From: Lates calcarifer
Lineage: Eukaryota > Chordata > Actinopteri > Centropomidae
Direction: 5' to 3'
Assembly (NCBI RefSeq): GCF_001640805.2
Contig: NC_066850.1
Span: forward strand, 8,469,927-8,533,926
Length of the DNA stretch: 64,000 nt
In this document: one piece after another, positions 23,604 to 35,740 of the stretch
How positions within the stretch are numbered: position 1 is the first letter of the stretch
Layout of the letters: each line of letters starts with the position of its first letter
Program-made: the position numbers and the translations under genes
The notes under the pieces: model-generated
What the model saw: the letters and a program-made list of their open reading frames with translations, nothing else
The model's database searches: none
Told to the model about the DNA's origin: nothing

Positions 23604-25364
23604 CTTGCTTTTGGAAATAAGAAGAGGATGCAGAGGCTAATGCTCGAGCAATGCTTTGACAGACCGCAACAGTCCCTCAAACTGGAGAAATAAACACACA
23701 ACAGCTACATATGGACTTAGTTTTTGTCTTGAGACACAATACAGGGATTCATATTCTGAGTCTGAAAAATATGATGACTCATTGGTCTGTGCTCATGCCA
23801 CTTTTAATAAGTGAAGTCCCACGGAGGAGGTGCATATTCAGGTTTAAGCTGAAAGAAACAAAATCTCCCGTGAGGCCACAGCCGCCACATTTTCTGTCCA
23901 TCCATCAGTCTGGCGCCTTCACACTGATTGCAACAGCTCATTACTTAAATCTTATTTCCATGTAAATACCTTTGTGTCGCGCGGATACTGATTAATGCAT
24001 CTTTCACTATCTGTCTGCTTCCATCTCAGTCACTCTGTTGCCCTCTCCATCTGTTGCTCTCTAACTTAACACAAAACGTTACATTGGCTTTCTCTTTCAC
24101 AAGTTTTTCTTTCCCATCTTAGTTACTATTCTTCTCCCACTTGCCAATCACACACATACACGCAGACGCTGCCAAGTTGTGTTCACACACAGCTGCATGC
24201 AATTACCCGCCACAAGAAGGTATTTAAACCATGAGAGACTCTCTGGCCCATGCTATTTATCAGATCTATCAAAATAGCTCTTCCATGAATGTCTATAAAC
24301 CTGCCAAGTGTGTGTCTGTGAGTGTGTATACACATACAGCCAGTGGCATCCCGCTTACAATGCACCAGAGGCTCGAAAGCTGTCTGAGTACAGCAAAGGG
24401 AGAAAAAAAAACAGCTTGTTTCCACTCTCGTCTACATCAATCTCACTCCTCTCATCGCCTCCGTCTGTCCTGGATTTTCTAAGATTTTGGTACCCCTGTC
24501 ACACCTACAGCTGCAAATGTGTAGGCTGCACTTGTTATATATTATTCAGGACAGATACACACACACACTGACACCCACTTTTTCCACTGTATTTGTCTGT
24601 TACATACACCAAACTTGAGCACTGTGAATTAGTAGCACTTCTTAAATTATTATTAGACAGTTAAATAAAATAATTAAAAACACAAGAGGCCAAATCAAAC
24701 CAAACAACAACTACTTAGGTGTTTTATGTTCAGTTAGGCCAGCTTTTCTATTACAGGTCCCTAAAATTAGAAGAAATTTAGAAACAATTCAATCATCTGC
24801 AAAGGTTAGGTTAAAAAGTGCCTTCGAAATCAGAGCACAGAACTGGAGAGGGAGAAACTCATTCAATCTAGAAGGTTATTGCATGAGAGGCAATTAATTT
24901 ACCTCAATTATGCCTACAGAAACAAACATCCAGTGGCTTTCAGGACTTGAGCTTTCATCCTCTGTAGCTCAAAAGCTGTTTGTGGTTGGCTATCCAAACA
25001 AATAATCTGAAAAGCAAGTCTTTACCGCTGCATCATTTCACATACAGGAACACATGTTGGAGTTATATTGTTGTTGTTCCTTTCTTTCTTTTTTTTGCAC
25101 CTATTGGAAGGAAAGTGCTGTTCACTCCACTTTGTCCTTGAAAATGTACACAGACACACACATAAAGGGGAGATTCATCTCTGAATTTCCTCTGCACCTC
25201 AGGCCATTTTCCAGGTGATAAGAAGAGCTAAGAGTATAAACGGTCCTCACACACAACAAGCTGACCGGCCTGTTATAACAGCGATTCAGCCGTGTTTTTT
25301 TTCAGGCTGAGATTACAACATATGTATTTTTTCTTAACACGTTTACTTATTATTCATGCATTCA

Positions 25365-25560
25365 TGCCCAGATTACTGTAATGCTCTTTATTCTTGAATT
25401 GGGAACTAGTCCCAGTCATGCCGACGGCTCACTCAGAATGGAGCAGCACACTTTTAACTTGCACCAAGAAAAGATACCACATATAGGTGGGTAAAAACAT
25501 CGTCTTCTTTTAAGTCACTTCCGAAAAACCTTTTCAGAAGACAAACTCTAAAGAGTCAGG
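25365..25560 (+). mobile_element. L2-type LINE reverse transcriptase remnant
   Basis: The plus strand reads GATTACTGTAATGCTCTTTA, giving DYCNALYS, and later QNGAAHF followed by LAPRKDTTY after frame breaks. The family pattern is DYCNALF...QNAAARVLT..KRE, near the C-terminal end of the RT in L2/Maui-type elements. Stops interrupt it, so it is a dead 5'-truncated copy. The following 25561-26100 contains repeated CTGGTT and GGTTCAGTTCTG-like blocks that may be a separate transposon. Confidence 0.55.
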
Positions 25561-26100
25561 TCACTTTTACACCTGTATCTTGGTTCAGTTCTGGTCTGTG
25601 TTTCTGTTCACACGGACCTCTTACAAGCAAACCAAGAGAAGCAACAAATTAAGTTCTGTGGGTAAGTCATTCATTAGATAGTTTTGGCCTGAATCACCAG
25701 TGTTACATAGACTCACAGTGAAATTGCTAAATTAGGCGAAGCAGGACGCCTCTGTGTGAACTCCTTTTGTCTTTCTGATTGATCATGGAAAACCACATAT
25801 TGATATACTGAGACACAGTTGTGCTATCAGGGTTATCAATGATTTCCATGATCAGCAGATGGATTTCATTGTTGTTAAGCTTTTGAATTCAAGCTAAAAT
25901 CACATATCTATTACCAAAAAAAAAAACCTGCCACACCGCAAATGAATCATTCCAGAGTCCAATTGGAACCAGACTGGTCTCAATCTGTTGGTTTAGTCCA
26001 CACCAGAATCCAATTGACAGCTTTCACACCAGCCTTAATAAACAGAACCAAACCAGCAGCCACATTAGAACTGAACCAAACTGGTAAAGTTGGAAAACAC
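25561..26100. mobile_element. Possible non-autonomous DNA transposon
   Basis: The left part has CACTTTTACACCTGTATC and TTGGTTCAGTTCTGGTCTG. The right part, on the other strand, has TTTGGTTCAGTTCTAATG and GGCTGGTGTGAAAGC. The ends are thus weakly inverted copies of each other, with a run of A in the middle. No clear target duplication or open frame is visible. Confidence 0.3.
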
Positions 26101-28982
26101 TAGCTTGTATGTTAATTCTGACATACCTATTAGTTCTTAAAAAGAAAAAGAAAAAAACTTTGAGAAGATAAACTGGTGACATGTCAGGATGCTATACTCT
26201 TAGTATTTCAGAGTATAGTCAGGATCAGGATTCCATACTGTTTTTTATTAAAGAAGCAGCTTTCCACCTTGTTAAGCTAATGCAAATCACGTGAATGGTG
26301 CTGATCACCAAAAGGACTAGAGGCCTTTCATTACCAAACTCACAACAGGAGAGGAAAATAGGTGAGATACAGTGAATCAGAAGCCGCAGGTGTGCTGTGC
26401 AAGACATTTATTTTGTGACTGAATAACTATGATATGCAGTTTTCTGCAGTCTTATTTCACAGAGTTACACTTTGCTCAGCTACAACACACCTGCAAATGC
26501 ATGAGTGTGACACCGGTGCGTACAGAGGAAACAAATGGCTCTGCCCTGATTCACACAGAGCTACTTGTAATCCCACAGTCACTCTCACAGGCACAATGGT
26601 GGAACACGGCGAGGTGTAATTTAGAGTGTGCGGGGTCGTTTAAAGAGAAAAACAAGGACACGGCCCAGTCATAATGATCACTTCTCAGTCTTGCAGGAGG
26701 GGAGTGAGCACACACACACAAATAAACACTCGCCAACATACACGCGCAACACACAGTCCGCCTGCTCCGTCATTACGAATCCCCTCACTTGCAAAGACGC
26801 CTCTGAAAAAAGGTGCAGACAAACAAGGGCCAATTACAGACCAACATATAAATCTATGGCCAGCCACATCGAGGCAAAGCGGAGACAGTCATGCAGAGCG
26901 CGCTTCAAGTGTGAGCACGCTGTGTTATTATATATGCAAACAGCCCTGCAGTTTTTACACATACTATAAATACATGGCAGGCCAAGACCATAAATGCCAC
27001 TGTAGATGCATGGAAATGTATCCTGTAAAACGCTGATCATCCAGAACTCGTAAACAACAGATTAAACTACCTAACTGGGTCATTTCTGTGGTTATTAAGG
27101 ACAAAACAAGACTGTGTGCTTACAGCAATGTGCATAAAAACCAAAGCACAGTTTGACTTAAGGCCTTAAGTTACACACAAAACTCACATTATGCACTGAG
27201 AGTATGTGTGTGAGTGTGTGTCTGCACAGGCAGCAGACGGTTATGTAAGAAAGAAGTGGAGACAAAGAGAGAAAGCAAGGAGGGTCATATTACTCCATGA
27301 ATTAAACCATTATCAGTCCCCATGCTTCAGTAAATCTTGGTAAGAGGAGAGGTGTACGAGGCCTAAAAGGTATTTATGAAGCACTCTGAATCAAAGAGAG
27401 TGAGGCTGTTACTGTGTTTAATGTGCTCTTGTGGTTAAGAGACTTTTAAACTCTCTCAAGGAGACTGCAAAGCAGCCGCAAACACAGGCTCTAACAGTGA
27501 AAATCAACCATGTATGAAAAGAAAACCCCGAAGAAACCTTTGACTCGCTTTCAGGAACTAAACACAAATTTTGCCAGTTTGCATGCTCTCTCCTCGTCTT
27601 TTTCAGACTCGACCACGTCGTGGGAAATGCCCGCTTGGCTAAGGTTATAGGAGGGTTAAAAGAAGGAGGGCATCGTGGGAAACTCCCACACTGATACTCA
27701 TCTGAACTGACGTGCTTTCACATTTACTGCAACGACACAAGCTGCACTACAGTGTGATACTGATACTGAGTTATTATCAACATACAGAAACTGGATGGCT
27801 TCACTTGAATGTGCACTTCAGATGTACCGTTCTCAAATTCAACCCTGGTAATACTTGTATGCATAGTGATATAATCAAGCAGTAGTATTACTGCCTCACA
27901 GGTGTGTGCCTCTGCCAACCGGTCAGGTCACAGGAAATATGGTCACAATCTCCCCTTCTGTCCCTGAGTTGTGGTGTTGGATAATGGCCAGAAAAGAACA
28001 TAACAATGTCACTGTGAAGTTGACCTTTGACCTTTTGACCTCTTCATCATTTCATAGTATAAGAATGACATGACAGTTTGTCATTTCAAATGATTACTTG
28101 CAAATTGCAGATAAATTTGCCAATCCTACAGCTGCTCCCACCTGTATTAAAGTCATGCTGTCCTTCAACACAGGTTCTCATTAGTTCGGTAAAAAGTGCA
28201 GGTACAGTGTTGGTTATCACAGGTAAAACATGTCAAAGTGGACAAGAAGAAATTATCTAATGTTGCACATTTGGTGAAACTGGCCCCTGGATTACAGTTT
28301 GGTGACACGTATCACTGACGACAGTACGTCAGAGGCTTTACTCAGCAGTACAAGGCTGCTGCTGTGAAACTTGAAATATTGTATGTTTTGTATTTATGGT
28401 CATTTACAGTATATTTGTCTTAGAAATTTCTGTTTCCACTGGCATTTGTAAAAAGATGATGGTGATGCTGTTTTGATTGTATATAAGGAAAGCAGAAACA
28501 ACCTAACACAACAGCAAAACTTGTCACATTTCTAATATTTGATTAATATTTAAAATATACTTTCTTTAATCAGTAACATTTATATGTCTGTATTAAATTA
28601 AACTAATAGATGTAAATCACTATGATAATATTTAAGCAGGTGTAGGAGATCAAAATGAATGCAGAAATGAATTCACTATTAAACAGCCTCATTACAAGTC
28701 TTCTAGGATGATTATGTGAACATTACAGTCATCATTTTGTTCTGCTTCATACACAGTGTAGGTGAAGATCTTCAGAAACGCTGATATTGAACGAACCACA
28801 ATAAATCATCAGTCTGCAGAAAGTTGTTTGCGGTCGGCTCTGATTAGTTTCGCCTCACAGCCCTGCACTGAGACCCTCGGCCCTGTCATGTGGTTGTGTT
28901 TATGCCGTCAGGAATGCTGCAAATCACATAAACAGGCTAATTTTAGCCTAAATCTGCCATGAGACAAAGGTCCATTTGAGTC

Positions 28983-29030
28983 ACCCCCCCGTACCCCCCG
29001 TCCCTTCCCTCTGACCCCGCTCTCCCCCTG
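28983..29030 (-). other. G-rich tract, G-quadruplex candidate on the anks1b sense strand
   Basis: The plus strand has C runs of 7, 6, 3, 3, 4 and 5 within about 48 bases, so the minus strand, which is the sense strand of anks1b, has six G runs with short loops. That satisfies the usual four-run quadruplex pattern with spare runs. It lies deep in intron 1. Confidence 0.6.
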
Positions 29031-30929
29031 CATCACACTTAAAAAACACACTTAAAGTTTACGGGCATCCACAGCATGTCTCCCCATATTTCAGAATCTC
29101 TCTCAGTAGCTATAACTGCACATTCACAAGACATTTTAAATCTCAGTAAACCCTGGAAGAATTCTTTTTCACCTGTACTGTTTTACAGCATTTATCAGCA
29201 TCAATTCGTCTGCAAGTCCAGTCTGAATTGTGCCTCTAAATTCAGACATTCAAAGCTCATTCTTGACCTTGGAAACAGCAGCTGAGAAAACAGTCTCTTT
29301 TTTTTACAGTAGTAACAGTTCTCCGGAGCCAGCTGCCCCAGCTGTTCATAAGTTCAAACTCATAACAAATGAGTTTGCTAAATTAGATCACAGGATGGAG
29401 CATCTACTAATTATGTAGAGATTAGATGCTACTTAATTCTATTTACTGTTGAAATACTCACAATATGTTCTTTTGTTATTTATTCTCTTCAATAACTGCT
29501 ATTTTTTTTTGAGATTCTACTCTTATCTCTGCTTCATTCTCTCCGGCTGCAATGCCCCAGCTTTCCCACAGGAATCATTAACGATTCATCTCATGCTAAT
29601 TTGTCCAACTAAGGCTTTAAAATCTTTTCACATAAAGAATCTGTGTCCCTAAGTGGTCATTTCTTTAGCATTCATGTCACAAGGACAGGTTAGTGAGTCG
29701 GCAGCAGCAGCGAGAGCAGAGCTGCAGATTAAAATGCACAAACAGTGAAGTGTTAAAGAATCGAGCCGCACTGGTTCGTCTGTGGTTAGTCATTGTGATT
29801 CTTCTCATCGAGCAGTCTAACTTCAGCTGTGTGTGTTCCTGTGTGGATCTTCTCAGCATGGGGATTTCCCTCCATCTCTCTGTCTCTACCTCCAGCTCAT
29901 CGCTCTCCTCCTCTCCTCGTTTTCCCTCTCATTTACCTCCCACCATCATCCCCCCTCTCTCTGGGTTTACTGTACCGCCCCCGCAGGCTCTCCAAAGATC
30001 CTCCATTCACTTTTTTCTCTCACTGCCCTATCTAATTAACGACAGAGGAGCAGAAACACGGGGAGAGATTTCCAGGGAAGGCGTCCCTGCTTAGCTCAAA
30101 GACAGAGGCGGAGGAACCTCTCAACGCACACACACACACACACACAGCAAGGCTCATGAAAAATGTATACACACATGGATAGCGGTGTACTGTACTTTAC
30201 AGAATACATACAGTGCAACCTACTTCATATGCAGCACACCAGGATGGAAACACTTCAATTTGCAATATAAGTAAAAAACACAAATCTATGCAGGAGATAG
30301 TTTAGGTCTCAGCGCAGTCACTTGCTTAAGCCTATAGATACATATTAGTGATTGAAATGGGACAGCTAAGCCAAACACACCTACAGCAACAAACATAATC
30401 AATCACAGTCTTGGCTAAAGATCATCTGCAAGCAGCATTCTCACACCTCCTCACTAACACTGTGACACTTAATGTTAGGTCTGCCGAGGCTGCGAATGGA
30501 CTAAACCTGGGTTTAATGTCCCGGTTCACTGTCTCAGGTCTCTCTCAGGTTAACAGCGCAGGTCAGACATGTCACAGCGGCAGTGTAATAGAATGACTGA
30601 GAGACCACATCTTTGTTTCTGGTGCAGCAGCGTGATGCAGCAACATCGTGAGGCGGCTACAGGAGCTGAAACTGTGCAACCAGTTTCTGGAAAGCTCCAA
30701 ATGAGATTATTATCTAAACAGGATTTGATCGTCTAGGGAAAACATTCACCTCAGCCAGGATTTGAACTAACAATCCTTGAGTCACAAGCTGCTTCACTTA
30801 AAAATCATGACTCATCATTTTTGTAAAATTACTCAGGGTAGAGTGGTTTTAACAGTTTTTAATTACAGGGATTAAGTCCATATTAGACTATTCCGCACCT
30901 CATTATTACCAGTGCTGAAAAAATGGTGT

Positions 30930-31480
30930 CCTCTCTGTAACCGGGTGGAAAGGTCAAGAGGCAGATGGGTGTGTAGCACATCAGACTTTCATGTGGGAGG
31001 CTGAAGTTTGCATCCTGTCGCAGCCCTGCAATTAATGTTTGCCTGTTTATTTACTGTTGCCACAATCTTCCCCTAACCTTAACCAAGCGTTATTGTTGCC
31101 AAACCTTAAAGGAGCAGTTCGACATTTTGAGAAATTGTTTGCCAAGTGTTAGATGAAAAGATCGATACCACATGTATGACTGTCCATTACCATAACCAGG
31201 AGATGGTCATTTGTTTAGTCCATACAAAAACCAAAGTCTAACAACAACATGTTGCACAGTTACAGGGGGTTACGAGCTGGACTATTTCTTGGTTGCACAG
31301 ATTTGAGAGTGGTGTTAATCCTCTCATCTAACTGACTTATCAAAATGTCTAACTATTCCTTTAACCATGCCCAAACATCATCCAAGTGTTTTTTTCCCCT
31401 AACCCTAACCATAACCTTAATGGTAGTTTATTTGCCATAATCACAATCTCAATAATCACAGTCTTCCCTAACCTGCACCA
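30930..31480. repeat. tRNA-like / CCTAACC-rich repeat split by a nested MITE
   Basis: The left part has an A-box-like GTGTAGCACATCAGAC, a B-box-like GAAGTTTGCATCC, and then CCCTAACCTTAACCAAGCGT. After the insertion at 31106-31364, the right part resumes with CCATGCCCAAACATCATCCA and CCCTAACCCTAACCATAACC. Joining the flanks at one TTAA gives a continuous copy of the older repeat. A further B-box-like piece on the minus strand lies at about 30750-30790. Confidence 0.45.
31106..31364. mobile_element. TTAA-flanked MITE with about 60-bp inverted ends
   Basis: The left end is TTAAAGGAGCAGTTCGACAT. The right end, read on the minus strand, is TTAAAGGAATAGTTAGACAT. Similarity continues inward through TTAGATGAAAAGATCGATACC versus TTAGATGAGAGGATTAACACC, so the inverted arms are about 60 bp. 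Both outer ends are TTAA, the target used by piggyBac-type transposases. It is a 259-bp member of the same family as 10190-10430 and 23157-23603. Confidence 0.7.
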
Positions 31481-33617
31481 GTGAGAATTTTAAAAACGTT
31501 GTTATTGGCCATATAATCTGCAGTTTTGCTGAACTGTCCAACGTCAACACTCTTGTCTGGAGAAAAAGGGTTGCAGTGATTTTCACTCACTTCTTCCATG
31601 TATGAAAATGTTGTTCTGCTCCTGCTGCAGTGCAAAAAGACACATATCACAGCGGTTTGCAGTAAACAAGGTCTTCTCATGGAGAAGACATCTGACAACA
31701 TGCTTCCAGTAATGGTAAAAATGTTGAGGAAATGTTGAGGAAAGATGATGATGATTATGTTGCATGTTAGCCAGAGTTTCTGAAAGTTCATAAAAATAGC
31801 AAAACAGTGAAAGTACAGTGTATGTGTGCTGCAGGTGGTATTTTTATAATCTTATTTCCACCTGAACTTTCACGTTATTGATTTTTCTCATCCGATTTCT
31901 GACTGTTTACCTCCTGGCTGCATGTCTTTGAGAGACTGTGGATGAGCACATAATAATCTAATTTTATAGCATCTTAAATCTCAATTATAGTAAATAGATC
32001 TGGTAGTAAGCCAGAATGTTTAAGCCTTTAGACTGCAGGCCACTAGATCAAACGATGAGTCAGCATGTAATTATTTAGAGAATCAGCGAGAAAGTGCAGC
32101 AGCAGTACAGCAGCTGTAACAGTACATCCACTTCTGATGACATGAACACGACCGTGTTGGGATTTGAGACACACGCTGAGTCAAAACTTGCAGACGCTGT
32201 GTAAACAGCTCTGACCTGAGTGTATTAACAGCTCAGTATGATTTGGCCCTGACCTAGACAAACCCGCATCAATGTGTCATGTGGAGGGAGGGTCTGTGTG
32301 GTATGGGAGCGTTCTGGATATCATACGATATACTTCCATCTGCTGCGCGCGGCTCTGCTGGCACAGCCCTCTGCAGCATGTGTTGGACTCCTCCTGACCT
32401 ACAGTATAATGTGAAAGGGGATAGAAATATGGAATGTGCTGCATTGAGAAAATGTGAGTGGGCGCAGAGACGTCTGAGGAAATGTTGTCGTGTGCATTAG
32501 AGACAGAGAAAAGGTTTGCATGGCTCAGTTTTACAGCTTTAGGCTTCATAATGTGACCAGCGGAGACACACACACACAGAAAACTGCTGTGTCACCTTCT
32601 CAGGAAAGTAATTAAACACCTGGCTGCAGTAAAAAGTGTGCACTCATGAACTTCAACACACTCGCACACAGGAAAACACTCCTCAGATTTCTCCGTTATC
32701 TCATCTTACCTGATTTTATCAAATTTCTACTGTTTTTCTCAGGAGCAAACTTCAAGTGGTTCATAATTCTCTCCCAGTCTCTTTCAGTACCTTGAGCACA
32801 TTCATTTTACAGACATTTTTCAGTGGTTAGTGTGGGATCTCCAAACTTAATCTCCTTGGCTTGTCAGAACACAGTAAAACTAAAAGCCTATAGCCATGCA
32901 GGAAGGCCTGCGCGGCTATAAAGTTGATTACACAGCAGAAAACTAAATTGTGGGATGGCTGAAAAATAGAAACAAAACTTTGCTAATGTTACATCCTGTA
33001 CATGTTTAGTTCAGCCTAAGTGTGGTGCCAAAGCAAAGGCCGTGTTGATACCACTTCATAAGACATCTCTCTATCAGATTCTGACTGTACTATTCAGCTT
33101 TGTGATGAATGCTAACATTAGCACAATAACATAATTACAGTGCCAATATACAGTCCAGTCAGTATGCCGAAACAAATGGGATACAGAAATCCCATATACA
33201 TCAACCTGCTGTTGTAAATACTCGCTACAGCACCAAATATGTATTAATCTGCAGCTGAAAATAGTCCCCCACAAATGCACTTGTTACCCCTGTTTCAGTA
33301 ATGTTAACAAAAAACTACAGTGCCCAGATATCTGGCCTCTTTAAAATATAAAACAATATATTCTTGACCCACTTTTGAATGAGTTATGTCTGCAGTAGGA
33401 ACAAATGGGCTTCGGGCTCAGAGCCATGGACAGGGAAGGAAAAGTCATTAAGTACAGAGACAGATTAACACATTTCTGAGATTTGTTGACAGTGACACAA
33501 ATATAAAATATTCTCAGCCTTATTCTAAGCTGAGACCGATGGTGATTACTTTTACAAGTATCTAGAGACCAACTGTGGAAACAAGTGGGAAAACTAACAT
33601 CTTTATAGCACCAGACA

Positions 33618-33720
33618 GTAAAGTAAGGGGATCACCAAACTCCAAACTCATTAGGATTCATCCTCTGGGGACCATGAACATCTTATCCAAATTTTGTAGG
33701 AATCCATCCAATAGTTGTTC
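33618..33720 (+). repeat. Percomorph interspersed repeat (ATTCATCCTCTGGGG family), copy 1
   Basis: Contains AAGGGGATCACCAAACTCC, TTAGGATTCATCCTCTGGGG, ACCATGAACATC and AATCCATCCAATAGTTGTT. The same blocks recur at 57400-57492. This is a very common sequence in spiny-rayed fish genomes and explains the open frame that crosses it. Confidence 0.7.
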
Positions 33721-33877
33721 TCAAGTGTTCTACCAACACACCAGCCGGTCAACTCTTGCCATCCCCAAAAACCGAGCACAGACACACCACACATGCAGCA
33801 ACGCATACAAAAAGCATGGGTGTTCTGTTCTATATCGAGCCTCTGAATCAGCAGCAAAACATCCTCAGGACAGTGAT

Positions 33878-33909
33878 ACACACACACACACACACACACA
33901 CTCCCCTCC

Positions 33910-33962
<53 letters not shown>
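33878..33962 (+). repeat. Compound (CA)n-(CT)n-(CA)n microsatellite
   Basis: CA run, a short CCCCTCCCG interruption, a CT run of about 16 units, then another CA run. The open frames at 33575-34054 (+) and 33651-34142 (-) are produced by this array and are not genes. Confidence 0.95.
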
Positions 33963-34340
33963 TCTGTGTCCCTCTGACCCCTGAGTTTCACCCCCAGCGG
34001 TTGTCTGGGAGACACAGAAGAGACAGTACAGCCTGTCTAGTTGGCCTGGTTTAAAACGGGTCAGGAAGTGGCAGCTGACGCCAAAGACCTTTTCTACTAA
34101 AAAGAATGAGATACACACAAGCAGATGCACACACTTGATCACAAAGGTATGAATGCATGCTCATTCACATGCACTCTCTCTCACACACTCAGATGTCCTG
34201 GAATATGTGACTCAGCAAGACCCACAGGGACACTAAACAGTGAAGATGGATGGTATCACTTACAAATCTTGCACGCTGCAAAAAATATCTATCCTGAGTA
34301 GTTCACAGTAACATGGAATTTTTCTTAGAGGACAGGTCTG

Positions 34341-34382
34341 TTTTTTTTTTTTCCAAGTCTATCTTAATTAAAAAAAAAAAAA
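34341..34382. repeat. Poly(T) and poly(A) tracts in inverted arrangement
   Basis: A run of about 14 T is followed within 20 bases by a run of about 13 A. They could pair as an A/T hairpin, or mark two tails of old retroposons. Confidence 0.7.
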
Positions 34383-34655
34383 CTTACATGCCACTTGTAC
34401 TATAAGAGTTACTGTTAAATCTAAACATTCCTCTTGTCCTATACTGGCCATGAAGCAATTTCTTTGTAGTGTAACTACACTGTAGGAAGTGGAGGTGCAA
34501 AGTTATGATCTTTTTTCTGCTAAATCAACTGAAAATCAACTCATTTCATGCATTTGCTTCACTCAGATGTCAACTTCAGGATGCTAATTGACTATTTTGT
34601 GTTACAATAGTGACGCTTCTTTTAGGGTTGCATTGACAAACAATGACCATGCTGA

Positions 34656-34815
34656 CGTTTATCAGTTTACCATCTTAGCTTAGTGTGTTGGCATGCTAAT
34701 GTTTGCTAAATAGCACAGTTGACACTGAAGGGAATATCATTAGTTTTTCAGGCATTTGGTGAAAAATCTAAATGTTGTACAAATTGTGATGGTGCAACAC
34801 TGAAAGTTAAAGGCT
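34656..34815 (+). repeat. Percomorph repeat (GCATGCTAATGTTTGCTAA family)
   Basis: Has ACCATCTTAGCTTAGTGTGT, GGCATGCTAATGTTTGCTAA, ATATCATTAGTTTTTCAGGC and ATTTGGTGAAAAATCTAAA. In fuller genomic copies these blocks precede the ATTCATCCTCTGGGG section seen at 33618-33720 and 57258-57492. All three pieces are probably parts of one family. Confidence 0.6.
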
Positions 34816-35159
34816 CACCCACGTTATTACAGCTTATTCTGAGGGAGACATGAGTGTCTGCACCAAATGTCACGGTGAGACAAAGAAAAAGACTAAGGAT
34901 TGTGGGTGAAGGTTGGCAGGGATTCTGCTATTTCAAACTGGTGGCTCGCTCTGCTCGTTCTCTCTCTCTCTCTCTTCTTTCTTTTCTGCTCTCATCCTCC
35001 TCTTCTTTTCCTTCTCCCACTTGCCTGTTCAGCCTTCCATGAACATCCTGCATGCTAACTAACTCGTGGGCTCTGGGCAGCAACCAAGCGTTCATTGAGC
35101 AGGCAAACATTTACCAATCCCGCAATCATCAGGCCGGGGAACACGTTTCGTAATTTAAT

Positions 35160-35212
35160 TGAGGCTGTGTGACTTGTGCAGTGTGTGTGTGTGTGTGTCT
35201 GTGTGTGTGTGT
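35160..35212 (+). repeat. (TG)n microsatellite
   Basis: Interrupted TG run of roughly 15 units in intron 1. It accounts for histidine/threonine-rich open frames on the minus strand. Confidence 0.9.
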
Positions 35213-35599
35213 ATGGGTGAGCTGTGTAGGCCCCTCGGCGTTCTGCTGCCCTCCCCTGCTTCTTGTTGACAGGGGTAGCTATTATCACAACCAGGCAGAT
35301 GTGTGAGGGCCACGGATGACAAAGTGACAGGCAGCGAGAAGGCGGGAAAGATGGAGGGTAATGCAACACAGAGCAACGAGCCGAGAGAGACAGAGAGAGA
35401 GATTTAAATTTCTTCTGTCTGGACCAATGGCTGGTATCCATGAAGAACCAGGATATCTGACTCCCTGACACTCATTGATTAACCTGTAAAACTGCACTTT
35501 GTCCTTCTTCTTATTACAAAGGCATGTTTAGGAGCTGCACATTTTTCAGACAAATGTATTTCAAATTCTAGTCAAGGTAATGAAGTCCAAACGTGACAT

Positions 35600-35740
35600 A
35601 TATCTAATGGTAAACACTAATTTTGATAATTGATTGATCATTTAAATAATTTATCATATAAATTTACTGGTTCCAGCTTCTCACATGTGAAGATCTGCTG
35701 CTTTTCTCTATTTAATATCATTTTAAATGCAATATCTTTG
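35600..35740 (-). repeat. Percomorph GATTAATCGAT repeat, copy 2 (inverted)
   Basis: Plus-strand ATTGATTGATCATTTAAATA, then TACTGGTTCCAGCTTCTCAC and GAAGATCTGCTGCTTTTCTC, are the reverse complement of the block order at 19330-19525 and 53395-53630. Confidence 0.55.

Noticed and set aside
29690..30094. 133-codon plus-strand frame, Ser/Pro-rich, with a hydrophobic N-terminus
   Set aside because: The region is pyrimidine-rich and open in all three forward frames, which indicates composition and not selection. No homologue is recognised.
30740..31020. tRNA-like A and B boxes
   Set aside because: No complete cloverleaf with acceptor stem pairing can be built, and the context is an interspersed repeat, so I do not call a tRNA gene.
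33575..34142. Long open frames on both strands (159 and 163 codons)
   Set aside because: They are created by the CA/CT microsatellite at 33878-33962 and by a percomorph repeat at 33618-33720. Peptides are His/Thr or Arg/Glu/Cys/Val strings with no family match.
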